The notes beneath the pieces are model-generated. The model ran no database searches. It saw nothing but the letters and a program-made list of their open reading frames with translations, and was not told the origin of the DNA. Of a stretch of 64,000 nucleotides of DNA, positions 33,356-42,827 are shown one piece after another. A program made the position numbers and the translations under genes. Source of the stretch: Aliiroseovarius zhejiangensis (GTDB lineage: Bacteria; Pseudomonadota; Alphaproteobacteria; Rhodobacterales; Rhodobacteraceae); NCBI RefSeq assembly GCF_014656375.1, contig NZ_BNCH01000002.1:558001-622000 (forward strand), read 5' to 3'. Position 1 is the stretch's first letter. The number at the start of each line of letters is the position of its first letter.

Positions 33356-33955
33356 TCACGACGGTGCTGAACGATCCAGCCATTCCTGCCAATCGGCAGG
33401 TGTATCGACATCAAACCGCGCGTGGTCGGCGGGCAGGGGGATGAGGCGGGTCGGCAAATCTGCGATGACATGGTGTGCGCCCTGATCCCCTTCCAACGCG
33501 GATAAACGACTCAAAAACCGTGCCGGGATCAACACGGGATGCCCGGGTGCGTTGTCCTGCGTGGCGCCGCGCAGGATCCTGTCAGGGTCGAACCCGTCAG
33601 ACAGGCTCATCAGATCATCAAGTGTCAGGGCGGGCATATCTGCCAGCAGCACCAACACGCCGTCCAGCCCCTTTGGCAAAGACCCGATGGCGTGCGCCAG
33701 ACTGTGGCCCATTCCCCGACCCGCATCCGGGCAGGGCAGTGGCGTGGCAAGGCTCTGCCGTACCAGGGTCAGACGGGTAGGCGATCGCGCGGGCAGGGCG
33801 ACGAATACCCCATGGCCCGTGGCAAGGGCCGTGCTGATCCTGTTGGCAAGCAGCGGCACCCCGTCATGCCTGCGCAGCATCAGCTTGTCCCGCCCCATCC
33901 GCCGTGACCGGCCCGCGGCCAGGATCAGAATGGCAAGGGATGGGGCGCGGGACAT
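33356..33955 (-). CDS. MobA-like nucleotidyltransferase (possible molybdenum cofactor transferase, MocA type)
   Basis: 199 aa. The start SLAILILAAGRSRRMGRDKL is the nucleotide-binding signature LAAGxSxRMGxxK of the MobA-like NTP-transferase family. LVLLADMPALTLDDLMSL holds the metal-binding Asp, and GHPVLIPARF follows. Members add GMP or CMP to molybdopterin, or nucleotidylate sugars. It starts 4 nt after the livM stop on the same strand, so it is probably the last gene of the transporter operon although functionally unrelated. The exact substrate is unknown. Confidence 0.75.
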   Translation of the reverse strand: MSRAPSLAILILAAGRSRRMGRDKLMLRRHDGVPLLANRISTALATGHGVFVALPARSPTRLTLVRQSLATPLPCPDAGRGMGHSLAHAIGSLPKGLDGVLVLLADMPALTLDDLMSLSDGFDPDRILRGATQDNAPGHPVLIPARFLSRLSALEGDQGAHHVIADLPTRLIPLPADHARFDVDTPADWQEWLDRSAPS

Positions 33956-33959
33956 GACC

Positions 33960-35315
33960 TTACTTCTCGGGGATCAGGCCCTGTGGACTGAAACGCAGGA
34001 CCAGAAGCAGAATGATCCCCATCGAGAACAGGCGCATATGGGCCGCCGAATCCAGCAGATGCGTTTTCAACGCCGACCCATCCGCCATGCCGGCTGTCAC
34101 CATCGACATCAGCCAGTTGCCAATCGGTTCGACCTGGATCCAGAAGAACCAGATCACGAACGCCCCCAGCACGGATCCCAGGTTGTTGCCAGACCCGCCG
34201 ACAATGACCATCACCCAGATCAGGAATGTATAGCGCAGCGGCTGATAGGTGCCGGGCGTCAACTGCCCGTCCAGCGTGGTCATCATCGCGCCTGCCAATC
34301 CGCACAGGGCCGAGCCGAGCACGAAGATCTGCAAATGGCGGCGGGTCACGTCCTTGCCCATCGCCTGTGCCGCGACCTCGTTGTCGCGAATGGCGCGCAT
34401 CATGCGCCCCCACGGGGATTTCAGCGACAGTTGCGCCAGGATCACCAGAACCAGCAGAACAGCCGTAAACAGCATTGAATAGGACAGTTTCACCGCCAGC
34501 GTCGAGGCCGTCGTGGTGTCCAGCCCAAGGGTTGTTGCCCGCTCTGCAAAGCCCGCACTTTGTTGCAGGTCGACCTCATATGGGACGGGGCGGGGCAGGC
34601 CGATCACGTTCTTCACGCCGCGCGCCAGCCAGTCCTCGTTTTTCACCACCGCCAGAATGATCTCGGCGATGCCCAGCGTGGCAATCGCCAGATAGTCCGA
34701 GCGCAGGCCCAATGCGGTCTTGCCCACAAGCCATGCGGCGCCCGCCGCCAGAAGCCCGCCCACCGGCCAGGCCAGCAGCGTCATATAGCCATGCGCGCGG
34801 TAATTGTCGGGCCCGCCGGGATTCAGGCCACCCAGATACCCGGTCTGGGCCGGATTGATCGCTTCGACCCCGGCAACGCCCGCGTCGAAGATCCAGCGGA
34901 ACACGAAAAAGCCGACGACGAGTGTCGCAAACATGGTCAGGCCACGCAGGCGCCCCTGCGCCATGGTTTTGTATTGCCAGACCATCAGCAGGATGGTCGC
35001 AGCCCCCATCACAAGCCCCGCGACGATGCGAAACCCGCCCGCACCCCAGGCCCCCGGTGTGGGTGGCATGGACACCAGCACCGTGGCCAGCCCACCCAGG
35101 GCCACAAAGCCCATGATCCCGACGTTGAACAGACCCGCATAGCCCCATTGCAGGTTCACGCCCAGGGCCATCACGGCGGAAATCAGCGCCATGTTCAGGA
35201 TGGTGATGGACGAGTTCCAACTGCCTGAAAAGATCCAGACCTGTGTCGACCCTTCTAAAATGAACAGAAGCGCCACCAGCGCGAACATAAGCGGAGTGCG
35301 AAGCGATTGGCTCAT
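33960..35315 (-). CDS. livM: Branched-chain amino acid-type ABC transporter permease (LivM)
   Basis: 451 aa, longer than typical LivM (about 320–420). It has around ten hydrophobic segments. The LivM block LNLQWGYAGLFNVGIMGFVA lies at about 53–72 and the coupling-helix region WGRMMRAIRDNEVAAQAMGK at about 304–323, which contacts the ATPases. An extra region (about 85–170, including the loop GLNPGGPDNYRAHGYM) explains the length. It is one of two permeases of a HAAT-family importer; ligand unknown (branched-chain amino acids, amides or urea are typical). Overlaps livH by 4 nt. Confidence 0.9.
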   Translation of the reverse strand: MSQSLRTPLMFALVALLFILEGSTQVWIFSGSWNSSITILNMALISAVMALGVNLQWGYAGLFNVGIMGFVALGGLATVLVSMPPTPGAWGAGGFRIVAGLVMGAATILLMVWQYKTMAQGRLRGLTMFATLVVGFFVFRWIFDAGVAGVEAINPAQTGYLGGLNPGGPDNYRAHGYMTLLAWPVGGLLAAGAAWLVGKTALGLRSDYLAIATLGIAEIILAVVKNEDWLARGVKNVIGLPRPVPYEVDLQQSAGFAERATTLGLDTTTASTLAVKLSYSMLFTAVLLVLVILAQLSLKSPWGRMMRAIRDNEVAAQAMGKDVTRRHLQIFVLGSALCGLAGAMMTTLDGQLTPGTYQPLRYTFLIWVMVIVGGSGNNLGSVLGAFVIWFFWIQVEPIGNWLMSMVTAGMADGSALKTHLLDSAAHMRLFSMGIILLLVLRFSPQGLIPEK

Positions 35316-36325
35316 ACCGATTGCCCCTTGAAAAGACCGGTGGGTTTGAACAGCAGGACGATGATCAGGATCACGAAGCTGACCGCGAATTTGTAATCTG
35401 TGGACATCAACTGCACGAGGCCCGAGGGCTCAAGGCTGTCCGGCAGCAGATAGGTGGCGACCTTCTTCCAGGCATAGGTCACGGTGACCTCGGAAAAGGC
35501 GATGACGAAACCGCCGGCGATGGCCCCCAGCGGGCTGCCCAGCCCGCCGACGATGGCCGAGGCGAAGATCGGCAACAGAAGCTGGAAATAGGTGAACGGT
35601 TTGAAGGTCTTGTCTAGACCATAAAGCGTGCCTGCGATGGTGATCAGGCCAGCCACGATGATCCATGTGATCATCACCACCCGTTCCGGGTTGATGCCTG
35701 ACAGCAGCGCCAGATCTTCGTTGTCTGAAAAGGCGCGCATGGATTTTCCGGTGCGCGTCCTGTTCAGAAACCAAAACAGCGCGGCCACGACGATGACGGC
35801 GGTGACGATGGTCAACCCCTGGCTGGTTTTGAAGGCCAGCCCTTCATCCAGCCCTGTCCAGGCCTTGAAGTCCCGCGCGCTGATGATGAACCGCGCGCCG
35901 TCGCCGAATTGCTGGTCATCGGGGCCGATGATGAAGCGGACCACGCCGTTCATGATGAACATCACCCCCATCGAGGCCATGACAAAGACGATCGGTTTGG
36001 CTTTGACCCGCCGATAGAAGCGATAGACCACGCGGTCGGTGGCCAGCAACATCAGCGCGGTGCCGACAATGCCGAAGGGCAGGGCCAGAAGGGCGGTGGG
36101 CAGTGGGTCGATTGACACGCCCATCGACTGGAACCACCATGTCACAAGGATCGTCACCATCGCGCCGAACGCCATGCTGTCACCATGCGCGAAGTTCGAG
36201 AATCGCAGGATGCCGTAAATCAGCGTGACCCCCAGCGCCCCCAACGCCAACTGGCTGCCATAGGCCATCGCAGGGATCACGACGAAATTCAGCAACGTCA
36301 CCAGCGCGTTCAGGATATCCATCAA
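35312..36325 (-). CDS. livH: Branched-chain amino acid-type ABC transporter permease (LivH)
   Basis: 337 aa. About eight membrane helices, with LALGALGVTLIYGILRFSNF then AHGDSMAFGAMVTILVTWWF near the start (the LivH 'NFAHG' motif) and GKSMRAFSDNEDLALLSGIN as the ATPase-coupling loop. The C-terminal helices have GGLGSPLGAIAGGFVIAFSE. It pairs with LivM in the membrane. The 5' end overlaps the gene of a small exported protein, the 3' end overlaps livM, each by 4 nt, so the whole operon is translationally coupled. Confidence 0.92.
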   Translation of the reverse strand: MMDILNALVTLLNFVVIPAMAYGSQLALGALGVTLIYGILRFSNFAHGDSMAFGAMVTILVTWWFQSMGVSIDPLPTALLALPFGIVGTALMLLATDRVVYRFYRRVKAKPIVFVMASMGVMFIMNGVVRFIIGPDDQQFGDGARFIISARDFKAWTGLDEGLAFKTSQGLTIVTAVIVVAALFWFLNRTRTGKSMRAFSDNEDLALLSGINPERVVMITWIIVAGLITIAGTLYGLDKTFKPFTYFQLLLPIFASAIVGGLGSPLGAIAGGFVIAFSEVTVTYAWKKVATYLLPDSLEPSGLVQLMSTDYKFAVSFVILIIVLLFKPTGLFKGQSV

Positions 36326-36669
36326 AACTCTCCTTCGCAGGTGCCGATATAGGTGATGGCCGTTGGCCCGTCATTCGAATGGGCGGTGAAGCGAGCGACG
36401 TCACCCGCGCGCGACAACAGGTATTCCGCACCTTCGCCGGTGGCGAAAACGGTGGTCAGCGGGGCATCCCGTTTCACGCCCACCACGGTCAGATCGCCGA
36501 AATCGGTGACGATTTTCGCCCCGTCCAGCTCCGCTGTCAGCGTGAAGCTGGTGTCCTGACAGGCCTCGGTTTCATAGCATTCCGTGGTGAACGTGCAGGT
36601 CTGCGCGAGGGCGGGCAGGGCGATCCCGCTGGCCATAAGAGCCGCGCAAATATGTTTCAGCATCCTCAT
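36322..36669 (-). CDS. Small exported Cys-rich protein embedded in the liv operon
   Basis: 115 aa. Signal peptide 1–22 (ICAALMASGIALPALAQ, cleaved near ALA-QT). The mature protein is about 93 residues with cysteines at 25, 31, 37 and 110 (TCTFTTECYETEAC and GTCEGEF), suggesting two disulfides in the periplasm. The rest looks like a small β-sheet protein (FTLTAELDGAKIVTDFGDLT, AITYIGTC). It has 4-nt overlaps with livF upstream and livH downstream. I do not recognise the family; a periplasmic accessory role in this uptake system is an inference from coupling. Confidence 0.75.
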   Translation of the reverse strand: MRMLKHICAALMASGIALPALAQTCTFTTECYETEACQDTSFTLTAELDGAKIVTDFGDLTVVGVKRDAPLTTVFATGEGAEYLLSRAGDVARFTAHSNDGPTAITYIGTCEGEF

Positions 36670-37493
36670 CCCCCCAGGAACGACCGGCGCACGTCGGGGT
36701 CGGCCAGCAGCTCTTTGCCCGATCCGGTATGCGCGTTGGCGCCCTGCACCAGAACATAGCCTTTATCCGCAATCTCAAGCGCTTGTCGGGCGTTTTGTTC
36801 GACCATCAGGATGGAAATGCCGGTGCGCGCGACTTCGATGATCCGGTCGAAAAGCTCGTCCATCACGATGGGGCTGACGCCCGCGGTGGGTTCATCCAGC
36901 ATCAGAACCTTGGGCTTGGTCATCAGGGCGCGCCCCACCGCCACCTGCTGCCGCTGACCACCCGACAGCTCGCCCGCCGCCTGATTGCGCTTTTCATGCA
37001 GGATCGGGAACAGCTCATAGACCTGATCCATGGTGCCGGAAATGTCGTCCTCGCGGATGAAGGCCCCCATTTCGAGGTTTTCCTTCACCGTCATAGAGGT
37101 GAAGATATTCTGCGTCTGCGGCACAAACCCCATGCCCTTATGGACACGCGCCTGAGGCGACAGGTCGGTGATGTCTTCACCATCCAGCCGGACCGAGCCC
37201 TGGCGCAGGTTCAGCATCCCGAAGACGGCCTTCATGCCGGTGGATTTGCCCGCGCCATTTGGGCCGACGATCACCGCAATCTCGCCCTTGTCCACGGCAA
37301 TGGTGCAGTCATGCAGGATATCGGGGCCGTTCTTCCCATAGCCGCCGGTCATGCTGTCACCGATCAGAAAGGCATCGCCCGTGTGCATCTGGTGCCCGGT
37401 GCCCGAGCTTGGGGTCAGCGTGCCCTGACCCTTGGGATTGACGATCGAGGCATCCTTGTTGCCACGCTCGTCCTGATAGGGGTTCCCGCTCAT
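36666..37493 (-). CDS. livF: Branched-chain amino acid-type ABC transporter ATPase (LivF)
   Basis: 275 aa; the first 45 residues (NKDASIVNPKGQGTLTPSSG and onward) are an extension not seen in usual LivF (about 235 aa). ABC motifs: Walker A VGPNGAGKS (about 84–92), Q-loop VPQTQNIF, signature LSGGQRQQ, Walker B VLMLDEPTAG, and H-loop replaced in the usual LivF way near ILMVEQNARQALEI. It powers import with LivG. Coupled by 4-nt overlaps on both sides. Confidence 0.93.
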   Translation of the reverse strand: MSGNPYQDERGNKDASIVNPKGQGTLTPSSGTGHQMHTGDAFLIGDSMTGGYGKNGPDILHDCTIAVDKGEIAVIVGPNGAGKSTGMKAVFGMLNLRQGSVRLDGEDITDLSPQARVHKGMGFVPQTQNIFTSMTVKENLEMGAFIREDDISGTMDQVYELFPILHEKRNQAAGELSGGQRQQVAVGRALMTKPKVLMLDEPTAGVSPIVMDELFDRIIEVARTGISILMVEQNARQALEIADKGYVLVQGANAHTGSGKELLADPDVRRSFLGG

Positions 37494-38272
37494 GCGCCCA
37501 CTTTGTCCTTGTTTTTCAATCCGGTGCCCAGATAGGCCTCGATCACGTGTTCGTTGGCCTTGATCTCGTCCAATGTGCCCTCGGCCAGCACCTTGCCTTC
37601 GGCCATGCAGATCACCGGATCACAGATCTTCTCGATGAAATCCATGTCATGTTCGATCACGACGAATGTATAGCCGCGTTCTTGGTTCAGGCGTTTGATG
37701 GCGTCGGCGATGGTGTAAAGCAGGGTGCGGTTCACGCCTGCGCCGACCTCGTCCAGAAAGACGATCCGCGCATCGACCATCATCGTGCGGCCCAGTTCCA
37801 GCAGCTTTTTCTGACCGCCCGAAATCTCGCCCGCCCGCAGGTCCGCGATATGGGAAATGGTCAGAAATTCAAGCACTTCATCGGCCTTGGCACGCAGGGC
37901 GCGTTCTTCGTCGGCGATCCGTTTGCGGCCAAACCACGTGTTCCAGAGCTGTTCGCCCGACTGACCGCCCGGCACCATCATCAGGTTTTCGCGACAGGTC
38001 ATCGACCCGAATTCATGTGCGATCTGGAAAGTGCGCAGAAGCCCCTTGTGAAACAGCTCGTGCGGCGGCAGGCCTGTGATGTCCTCGCCCGCCATGGTGA
38101 TGCGGCCCGAGGTCGGGGGCAGCACCCCGGCAATCACGTTGAACAATGTCGTTTTACCCGCGCCGTTCGGGCCGATTAATCCCGTGATCGAGCGTTCCTC
38201 GATCCGCATCGTCGCGCCGTCCACCGCGTGAAAACCGCCAAAATGCTTGTGAACGTCTTCGATGACGATCAT
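37490..38272 (-). CDS. livG: Branched-chain amino acid-type ABC transporter ATPase (LivG)
   Basis: 260 aa from the ATG complementary to 38270–38272, with GAGGGG upstream; the frame is open further but no better start is seen. Motifs: Walker [16 protein letters not shown], signature [16 protein letters not shown], Walker [11 protein letters not shown] (the usual 'DEPxAG' has Val for Pro), and [16 protein letters not shown]. It is the second ATPase of the importer and the first gene after the binding-protein gene, from which a hairpin separates it. Confidence 0.92.
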   Translation of the reverse strand: MIVIEDVHKHFGGFHAVDGATMRIEERSITGLIGPNGAGKTTLFNVIAGVLPPTSGRITMAGEDITGLPPHELFHKGLLRTFQIAHEFGSMTCRENLMMVPGGQSGEQLWNTWFGRKRIADEERALRAKADEVLEFLTISHIADLRAGEISGGQKKLLELGRTMMVDARIVFLDEVGAGVNRTLLYTIADAIKRLNQERGYTFVVIEHDMDFIEKICDPVICMAEGKVLAEGTLDEIKANEHVIEAYLGTGLKNKDKVGA

Positions 38273-38315
38273 GTCTGTCCCCTCTCGCAACCGGAAGTAG
38301 GCCGCTTTTCTTACC

Positions 38316-38344
38316 AAAACAGCCCGGACGTGATCCGGGCTGTT
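38316..38344 (-). terminator. Hairpin terminator/attenuator after the binding-protein gene
   Basis: Perfect 11-bp stem AACAGCCCGGA/TCCGGGCTGTT with a 5-nt loop, followed on the minus strand by TT, in all a TTTT run. It sits 22 nt past the stop of the substrate-binding gene and before livG, so it can limit transcription of permease and ATPase genes relative to the binding protein. Confidence 0.75.
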
Positions 38345-38365
38345 TCGTTGTTCATGCAAGGTCGA

Positions 38366-39550
38366 TTAGTGGAATTTCACCGCCTCGATGGCGCCGCCCT
38401 TGATCTCGATCTCGCGATAGCTGCCGCCGCTTTCACCGGGGCCGATCAGTTCCACGTCGGAACCGCCGACATAGTCGATGTCACCGCCACCGGCGAGGAT
38501 CTCAAGCGCCTTGCCCAGTTCGCCCGGACCGATGGGTTCACCGGGGGCGTTGGCCACCATGGTCACGGCTTCCGCGACAGCCGCGCCGTCGGTCGATCCG
38601 GCCGCCTGCATGGCCAGAAGCAGCACTGCGGCGCTGTCATAGCCTTCCTTGGCATAGGGCGAAGTGCCGTCGATCCCGGCGGCTGCCAGCATTTCTTCCA
38701 GCTTGCCCGCGCCGTCATTGGCCGAGCTGGGGTGCTGACCGAAGCTGCCGTCGATCGAGTCGCCGAATTTCTGGGTCAGGATGTCCGAGACCATGCCGTC
38801 GGGCAGGACGAAAGTGTCAAACGCACCAGTGTCCAGCGCGCCCTGGATGATGCCCGAACCGCCCTGGTCCGAATACCCGGCGACGACAAGCGCCTGGCCA
38901 CCGGCAGAGGCCAGCGCGCCCACCTCGGCGGAATAGTCGGCCTTGCCTTCCTCGTGGGCGGCATTGATGGTCACGGTGCCACCGGCCGCTTCAAACGCCG
39001 CCGCGAAGCTGTCGGCCAGACCTTTGCCATAGTCGTTGTTGGTATAGGTCACGGCCACTTCGTTGATGCCGCGGCTGGTGATGATGTCGGCCATGATTTC
39101 ACCCTGACGCGCATCCGACGGGGCCATGCGGAAGAACAGCCCGTTGTCCTCGATGGTCGACAGGCCCGGCGACGTGGCCGAGGGCGAGATCTGCACGATG
39201 CCGTTGGGCAGCGCCACGCTGGTCAGAACCGCGCCGGTCGCACCCGAACACATCGCGCCCACGATGCCGGCAACGCCGTCACCGGTGACCAGACGTTCAG
39301 CGGCGGCGGTGGCAGCGGCAGCATCGACACAGGTTGAATCACCGCGCACGGCGGTCACGGTGGACCCTTCCATGAATAGGCCCGAATCGTTGATTTCGGC
39401 GATCGCCAGTTCCGCGCCGCCCGCGATATGCGGGGCCAGCGATTCAAGCGGGCCGGTGAAGCCCAGAAGCACACCCACCTTGATGTCGTCTGCAAAGGCC
39501 GCGCCGCTCATCAATGCGCTGGCGGCGGTGGCCATAAGAATCTTTTTCAT
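38366..39550 (-). CDS. ABC transporter substrate-binding protein (HAAT/LivJ type)
   Basis: 394 aa. Signal peptide 1–20 (ILMATAASALMSGAAFA). The mature protein starts DDIKVGVLLGFTGPLESLAP, the standard opening of Peripla_BP_6 proteins. Other marks are VRGDSTCVDAAAATAAAERL, VAGIVGAMCSGATGAVLTSV, VAVTYTNNDYGKGLADSFAA and KEGYDSAAVLLLAMQAAGS. It captures the substrate for LivHMGF. A basic specificity assignment is not possible from sequence; branched-chain amino acids are only the commonest case. The gene stands first in the operon, ahead of a hairpin. Confidence 0.92.
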   Translation of the reverse strand: MKKILMATAASALMSGAAFADDIKVGVLLGFTGPLESLAPHIAGGAELAIAEINDSGLFMEGSTVTAVRGDSTCVDAAAATAAAERLVTGDGVAGIVGAMCSGATGAVLTSVALPNGIVQISPSATSPGLSTIEDNGLFFRMAPSDARQGEIMADIITSRGINEVAVTYTNNDYGKGLADSFAAAFEAAGGTVTINAAHEEGKADYSAEVGALASAGGQALVVAGYSDQGGSGIIQGALDTGAFDTFVLPDGMVSDILTQKFGDSIDGSFGQHPSSANDGAGKLEEMLAAAGIDGTSPYAKEGYDSAAVLLLAMQAAGSTDGAAVAEAVTMVANAPGEPIGPGELGKALEILAGGGDIDYVGGSDVELIGPGESGGSYREIEIKGGAIEAVKFH

Positions 39551-39648
39551 GTTTTTTCTCCCAGTTGGAAAATTCCGAAGCCGAGCCTAGGCAAGCCCAC
39601 CGGAAAAGAAAAGGCCCAAGCGTGACCCACGCACAAAAAGGCGCCACG

Positions 39649-40155
39649 TCAAGCGGCAGCCTCCGGACGGGGCAGGGCATAATAGATGCTGTCGCACCAT
39701 TCCCCGTTGACCTGCAACGTGTTTTCGGCGTGCCCCGTCACCTGAAACCCCAACCCGTCCAGCAGCCGGGCCGAGGCGATGTTGCGCGGGTCGATTTCGG
39801 CGGTGATCCTGTCGATCCCCGGATGCCGGTCCCAGGCGGCACCCAAGACGGCCAGAAGGGCTTCGCGCCCCAACCCCTTGCCCCAGTGATCGGGATGCAG
39901 GATGTATCCCAACTCGGCAATCCGCCACAGACCCGCCTTGCCGATCACCCGGCCTTCATGCGCGACGACATATTCCAGCCCGGTGGCCCTGTGCGAGCGG
40001 ATCATGCCGTCCAGCACCTGCTGCGTTCGGGAATGTTGGGTATGGGCCGGGTGGCTCCAGTAACGCATGGCGTCGGGGTGGGCGAAGACCGCGTGCAGAT
40101 CGTCCAGATCGTCCTGTCGCGGAGCGCGCAGGCACAGCCGGTCGGTGCGGATCAT
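39649..40155 (-). CDS. GNAT family N-acetyltransferase
   Basis: 168 aa of the RimJ/RimL type: TDRLCLRAPRQDDLDDLHAV, acetyl-CoA loop LHPDHWGKGLGREALLAVLG, and ITAEIDPRNIASARLLDGLG. Substrate unknown. The start overlaps the stop of the GlxA-type regulator gene upstream (4 nt), so both are on one transcript; a direct regulatory link is possible but unproved. It ends 98 nt before the ABC transporter binding-protein gene on the same strand. Confidence 0.87.
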   Translation of the reverse strand: MIRTDRLCLRAPRQDDLDDLHAVFAHPDAMRYWSHPAHTQHSRTQQVLDGMIRSHRATGLEYVVAHEGRVIGKAGLWRIAELGYILHPDHWGKGLGREALLAVLGAAWDRHPGIDRITAEIDPRNIASARLLDGLGFQVTGHAENTLQVNGEWCDSIYYALPRPEAAA

Positions 40156-41141
40156 GGTGCCACGCGCGTGGCGTGGCTGCCGCGTTCACGATACGGTGTC
40201 GTATCGTAATGCGACCGATAGCATTTCGAGAAATGCGAGGGGCTTGAGAAGCCGCAGGCCAGCGCCACGTTGATCACGCTCATATCCGTCTGCATCAGCA
40301 GGTTGCGCGCCTTTTGCAGGCGCAACTCCATGTAATACCGCTTGGGCGAGCGGTTCAGATAGCGGCGAAACAGGCGTTCCAGCTGCCGTGTGGACAGGCC
40401 CACATCAGCGGCCAGGATCGAAGGTGAAATCGGCTCTTCGATATTGGCTTCCATCTTCTGGATCACTTCGCTGAGCTTCGGATGCCGCACGCCGATCCGG
40501 GTGGGCACCGACAGGCGCTGGGTGTCGCGATCGGTGCGGATCGAGGTATAGATCTGTTGATCCGCGACGATGTTGGCGATGTCCTCGCCATGTTCATCCG
40601 CGATCAGTTTCAACATCAGGTCAATCGACGATGTGCCGCCCGCCGCCGTCATGATGTTGCCGTCAATCACGAAGACCCGCTTGGTCAGGTCGACCTCGTC
40701 AAAGGCTTCGGCGAAGCTGTCATGGTTTTCCCAATGGATCGTCGCGCGCTTGTCGTTCAGAAGCCCGGCCTTGGCGATCACATGGGCCGCGGTGCACAGG
40801 CCCGCGATCTTGACCCCGCGCCGGGCCTCGCGGCGCAACCAGTTCAGAAGTTTCGTCGTGCAATGGCTCTGCACATCGACGCCCGAGCAGATGACCACGC
40901 AGTCTTCACGCTTCAGCTCTACCAGGTCACTGTCCAGGTTGAACGAGGTGCCCGCCGATGACGTGATCGTCTGGCCGCCTTCACCCATCAGAACCCATTC
41001 GTACAACCGCCGCCCGGCAGCCCGGTTGGCGATGCGCAGCGCATCTATGGCGCCCGCGAAGCTGAGCAGGGTGAAGCCTTCGACCAACACGAAGACGAAA
41101 CGGCGCGGGGCCGTCGTTGCGGGTGTTGGGTCTTTCGTCAT
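40152..41141 (-). CDS. GlxA family transcriptional regulator (DJ-1/PfpI-like plus AraC HTH)
   Basis: 329 aa from the ATG complementary to 41139–41141, with GAGGTGACTCGG upstream. The N-terminal half is a DJ-1/PfpI-like fold: RFVFVLVEGFTLLSFAGAID, CVVICSGVDVQSHCTTKLLN and GVKIAGLCTAAHVIAKAGLL, with the 'nucleophile elbow' cysteine in GLCTAAH. The C-terminal half is an AraC/XylS DNA-binding domain (ADVGLSTRQLERLFRRYLNR, VALACGFSSPSHFSKCYRSH). Regulators of this type (GbdR, CdhR and ArgR of pseudomonads) respond to amino acids or quaternary amines; the adjacent ABC importer fits such a role by inference. Confidence 0.9.
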   Translation of the reverse strand: MTKDPTPATTAPRRFVFVLVEGFTLLSFAGAIDALRIANRAAGRRLYEWVLMGEGGQTITSSAGTSFNLDSDLVELKREDCVVICSGVDVQSHCTTKLLNWLRREARRGVKIAGLCTAAHVIAKAGLLNDKRATIHWENHDSFAEAFDEVDLTKRVFVIDGNIMTAAGGTSSIDLMLKLIADEHGEDIANIVADQQIYTSIRTDRDTQRLSVPTRIGVRHPKLSEVIQKMEANIEEPISPSILAADVGLSTRQLERLFRRYLNRSPKRYYMELRLQKARNLLMQTDMSVINVALACGFSSPSHFSKCYRSHYDTTPYRERGSHATRVAP

Positions 41142-41402
41142 CCGAGTCACCTCGTCCAAGAGGGGTTTCAATGTGGTTGCGGGGGACCACATCAGGTTTG
41201 CGCGCCTGCGACAAGGGTGAAACAACAGGGCGAAAACGCGCGGCGTCTGTCCTGAGGGGGGCCATCGGGGCAGAGCGGTCTGCCAGAACAGTAAACCGAC
41301 CCGCGCGTATTCCATAACGGTAATTGCACGTGACCGCCGACCGCGTTAGAAGATGGGCTTCACCCCGCAACTGCGGGAAACCATGCAAGACGGAGCAATG
41401 AC

Positions 41403-42776
41403 ATGACGCAGTGGGACAAGTCGGCCTGGCGCAAGAAGCCACGGGTGCAGATGCCTGACTATACCGATGCGGCCAAACTGGCCGAGGTCGAGGCACAGCT
41501 TGCGAAATATCCTCCGCTGGTCTTTGCGGGCGAAGCAATGCGCCTGCGCGCCCAGCTTGGCCGGGCCTCTCGCGGGGAAGCGTTTCTGTTGCAGGGTGGG
41601 GATTGTGCCGAAAGTTTCTCGGATTTCTCGGCCGACGCGATCCGCGATACGTTCAAGGTGATGCTGCAAATGGCGATGGTGCTGACCTATGGGGCGAAAG
41701 TGCCGGTCATCAAGGTTGGCCGCATGGCCGGACAGTTCGCCAAGCCGCGCTCGGCCCCGACCGAAACCGTCGGCGGGGTTGAACTGCCCAGCTATCGCGG
41801 TGACATCATCAACGAGCTTGATTTCTCTGAGGCAGCGCGCATTCCCGACCCGCAGAAGATGCTGCAGGCTTATACGCAAGCCGCCGCGACCCTGAACCTG
41901 CTGCGTGCCTTTTCGACCGGCGGTCTGGCGGATGTGCATAAGGTGCACAGCTGGACGCTTGGCTTCACTGAAAGCGACGAGGCCGAGAAATACCGCGAAA
42001 TGGCCGAGCGTATTCAGGACACGCTGGATTTCATGCGCGCCGCCGGCGTCGACAGCGACCGGGCGCACACGTTGCAGACGGTCGATTTCTATACCTCGCA
42101 TGAAGGGCTGCTGCTGGAATACGAAGAAGCGTTGACCCGTCTGGATTCCACTACCGGCAAGACGGTGGCAGGCTCGGGCCACATGCTGTGGATCGGCGAT
42201 CGCACCCGCCAGCCCGATGGCGCGCATGTGGAGTTCTGCCGCGGCGTGGTGAACCCCATCGGACTGAAATGCGGACCGACCACAACGGCTGAGGATCTGA
42301 AGATTCTGATGGCCAAGCTGAACCCGAACAACGATGCCGGTCGTCTGACCCTGATCGCACGTTTCGGGGCAGGGAAAGTGGCCGAGCATTTGCCGCGCCT
42401 GATTCAGACCGTGAAAGACGAAGGCGCCAATGTCGTCTGGTCCTGCGATCCGATGCATGGCAACACGATCAAGTCGGCAACCGGCTACAAGACCCGGCCC
42501 TTCGATTCCGTGCTGAAAGAAGTGCAGGAGTTCTTTGCTGTCCACAAAGCCGAGGGCACCATCCCCGGTGGCGTGCATTTCGAAATGACAGGCGCCGATG
42601 TGACGGAATGCACCGGCGGCGTGCGCGCCGTCACGGACGAGGATCTGTCGGACCGCTATCACACCGCCTGCGATCCGCGCCTCAATGCCAGCCAGTCTCT
42701 GGAACTGGCGTTTCTGGTGGCCGAGGAACTTTCCTCCATGCGCAGCGAGGATGCCGCCGCCATCAAAGCGGGCTGA
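41403..42776 (+). CDS. 3-deoxy-7-phosphoheptulonate synthase, class II
   Basis: 457 aa, the usual length of plant-type (class II) DAHP synthase. It condenses phosphoenolpyruvate and erythrose 4-phosphate in the first step of the shikimate pathway. Conserved stretches: [20 protein letters not shown] plus CAES, with the metal-binding Cys; [18 protein letters not shown]; and [20 protein letters not shown]. The enzyme class is usually feedback-regulated through an N-terminal extension, which is short here. The rest of the pathway in this window is aroK–aroB at 55.5–57.1 kb. A terminator follows. Confidence 0.95.
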   Translation: MTQWDKSAWRKKPRVQMPDYTDAAKLAEVEAQLAKYPPLVFAGEAMRLRAQLGRASRGEAFLLQGGDCAESFSDFSADAIRDTFKVMLQMAMVLTYGAKVPVIKVGRMAGQFAKPRSAPTETVGGVELPSYRGDIINELDFSEAARIPDPQKMLQAYTQAAATLNLLRAFSTGGLADVHKVHSWTLGFTESDEAEKYREMAERIQDTLDFMRAAGVDSDRAHTLQTVDFYTSHEGLLLEYEEALTRLDSTTGKTVAGSGHMLWIGDRTRQPDGAHVEFCRGVVNPIGLKCGPTTTAEDLKILMAKLNPNNDAGRLTLIARFGAGKVAEHLPRLIQTVKDEGANVVWSCDPMHGNTIKSATGYKTRPFDSVLKEVQEFFAVHKAEGTIPGGVHFEMTGADVTECTGGVRAVTDEDLSDRYHTACDPRLNASQSLELAFLVAEELSSMRSEDAAAIKAG

Positions 42777-42827
42777 CCGTCTTGGCCGGATCATCGCAAC
42801 CGGATCAATCAAAGCCAGATCAAACAG

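Noticed and set aside
41346-42812. Minus-strand frame covering the DAHP synthase gene
   Set aside because: The plus-strand protein is an unmistakable class II DAHP synthase; the antisense frame is a GC artefact.
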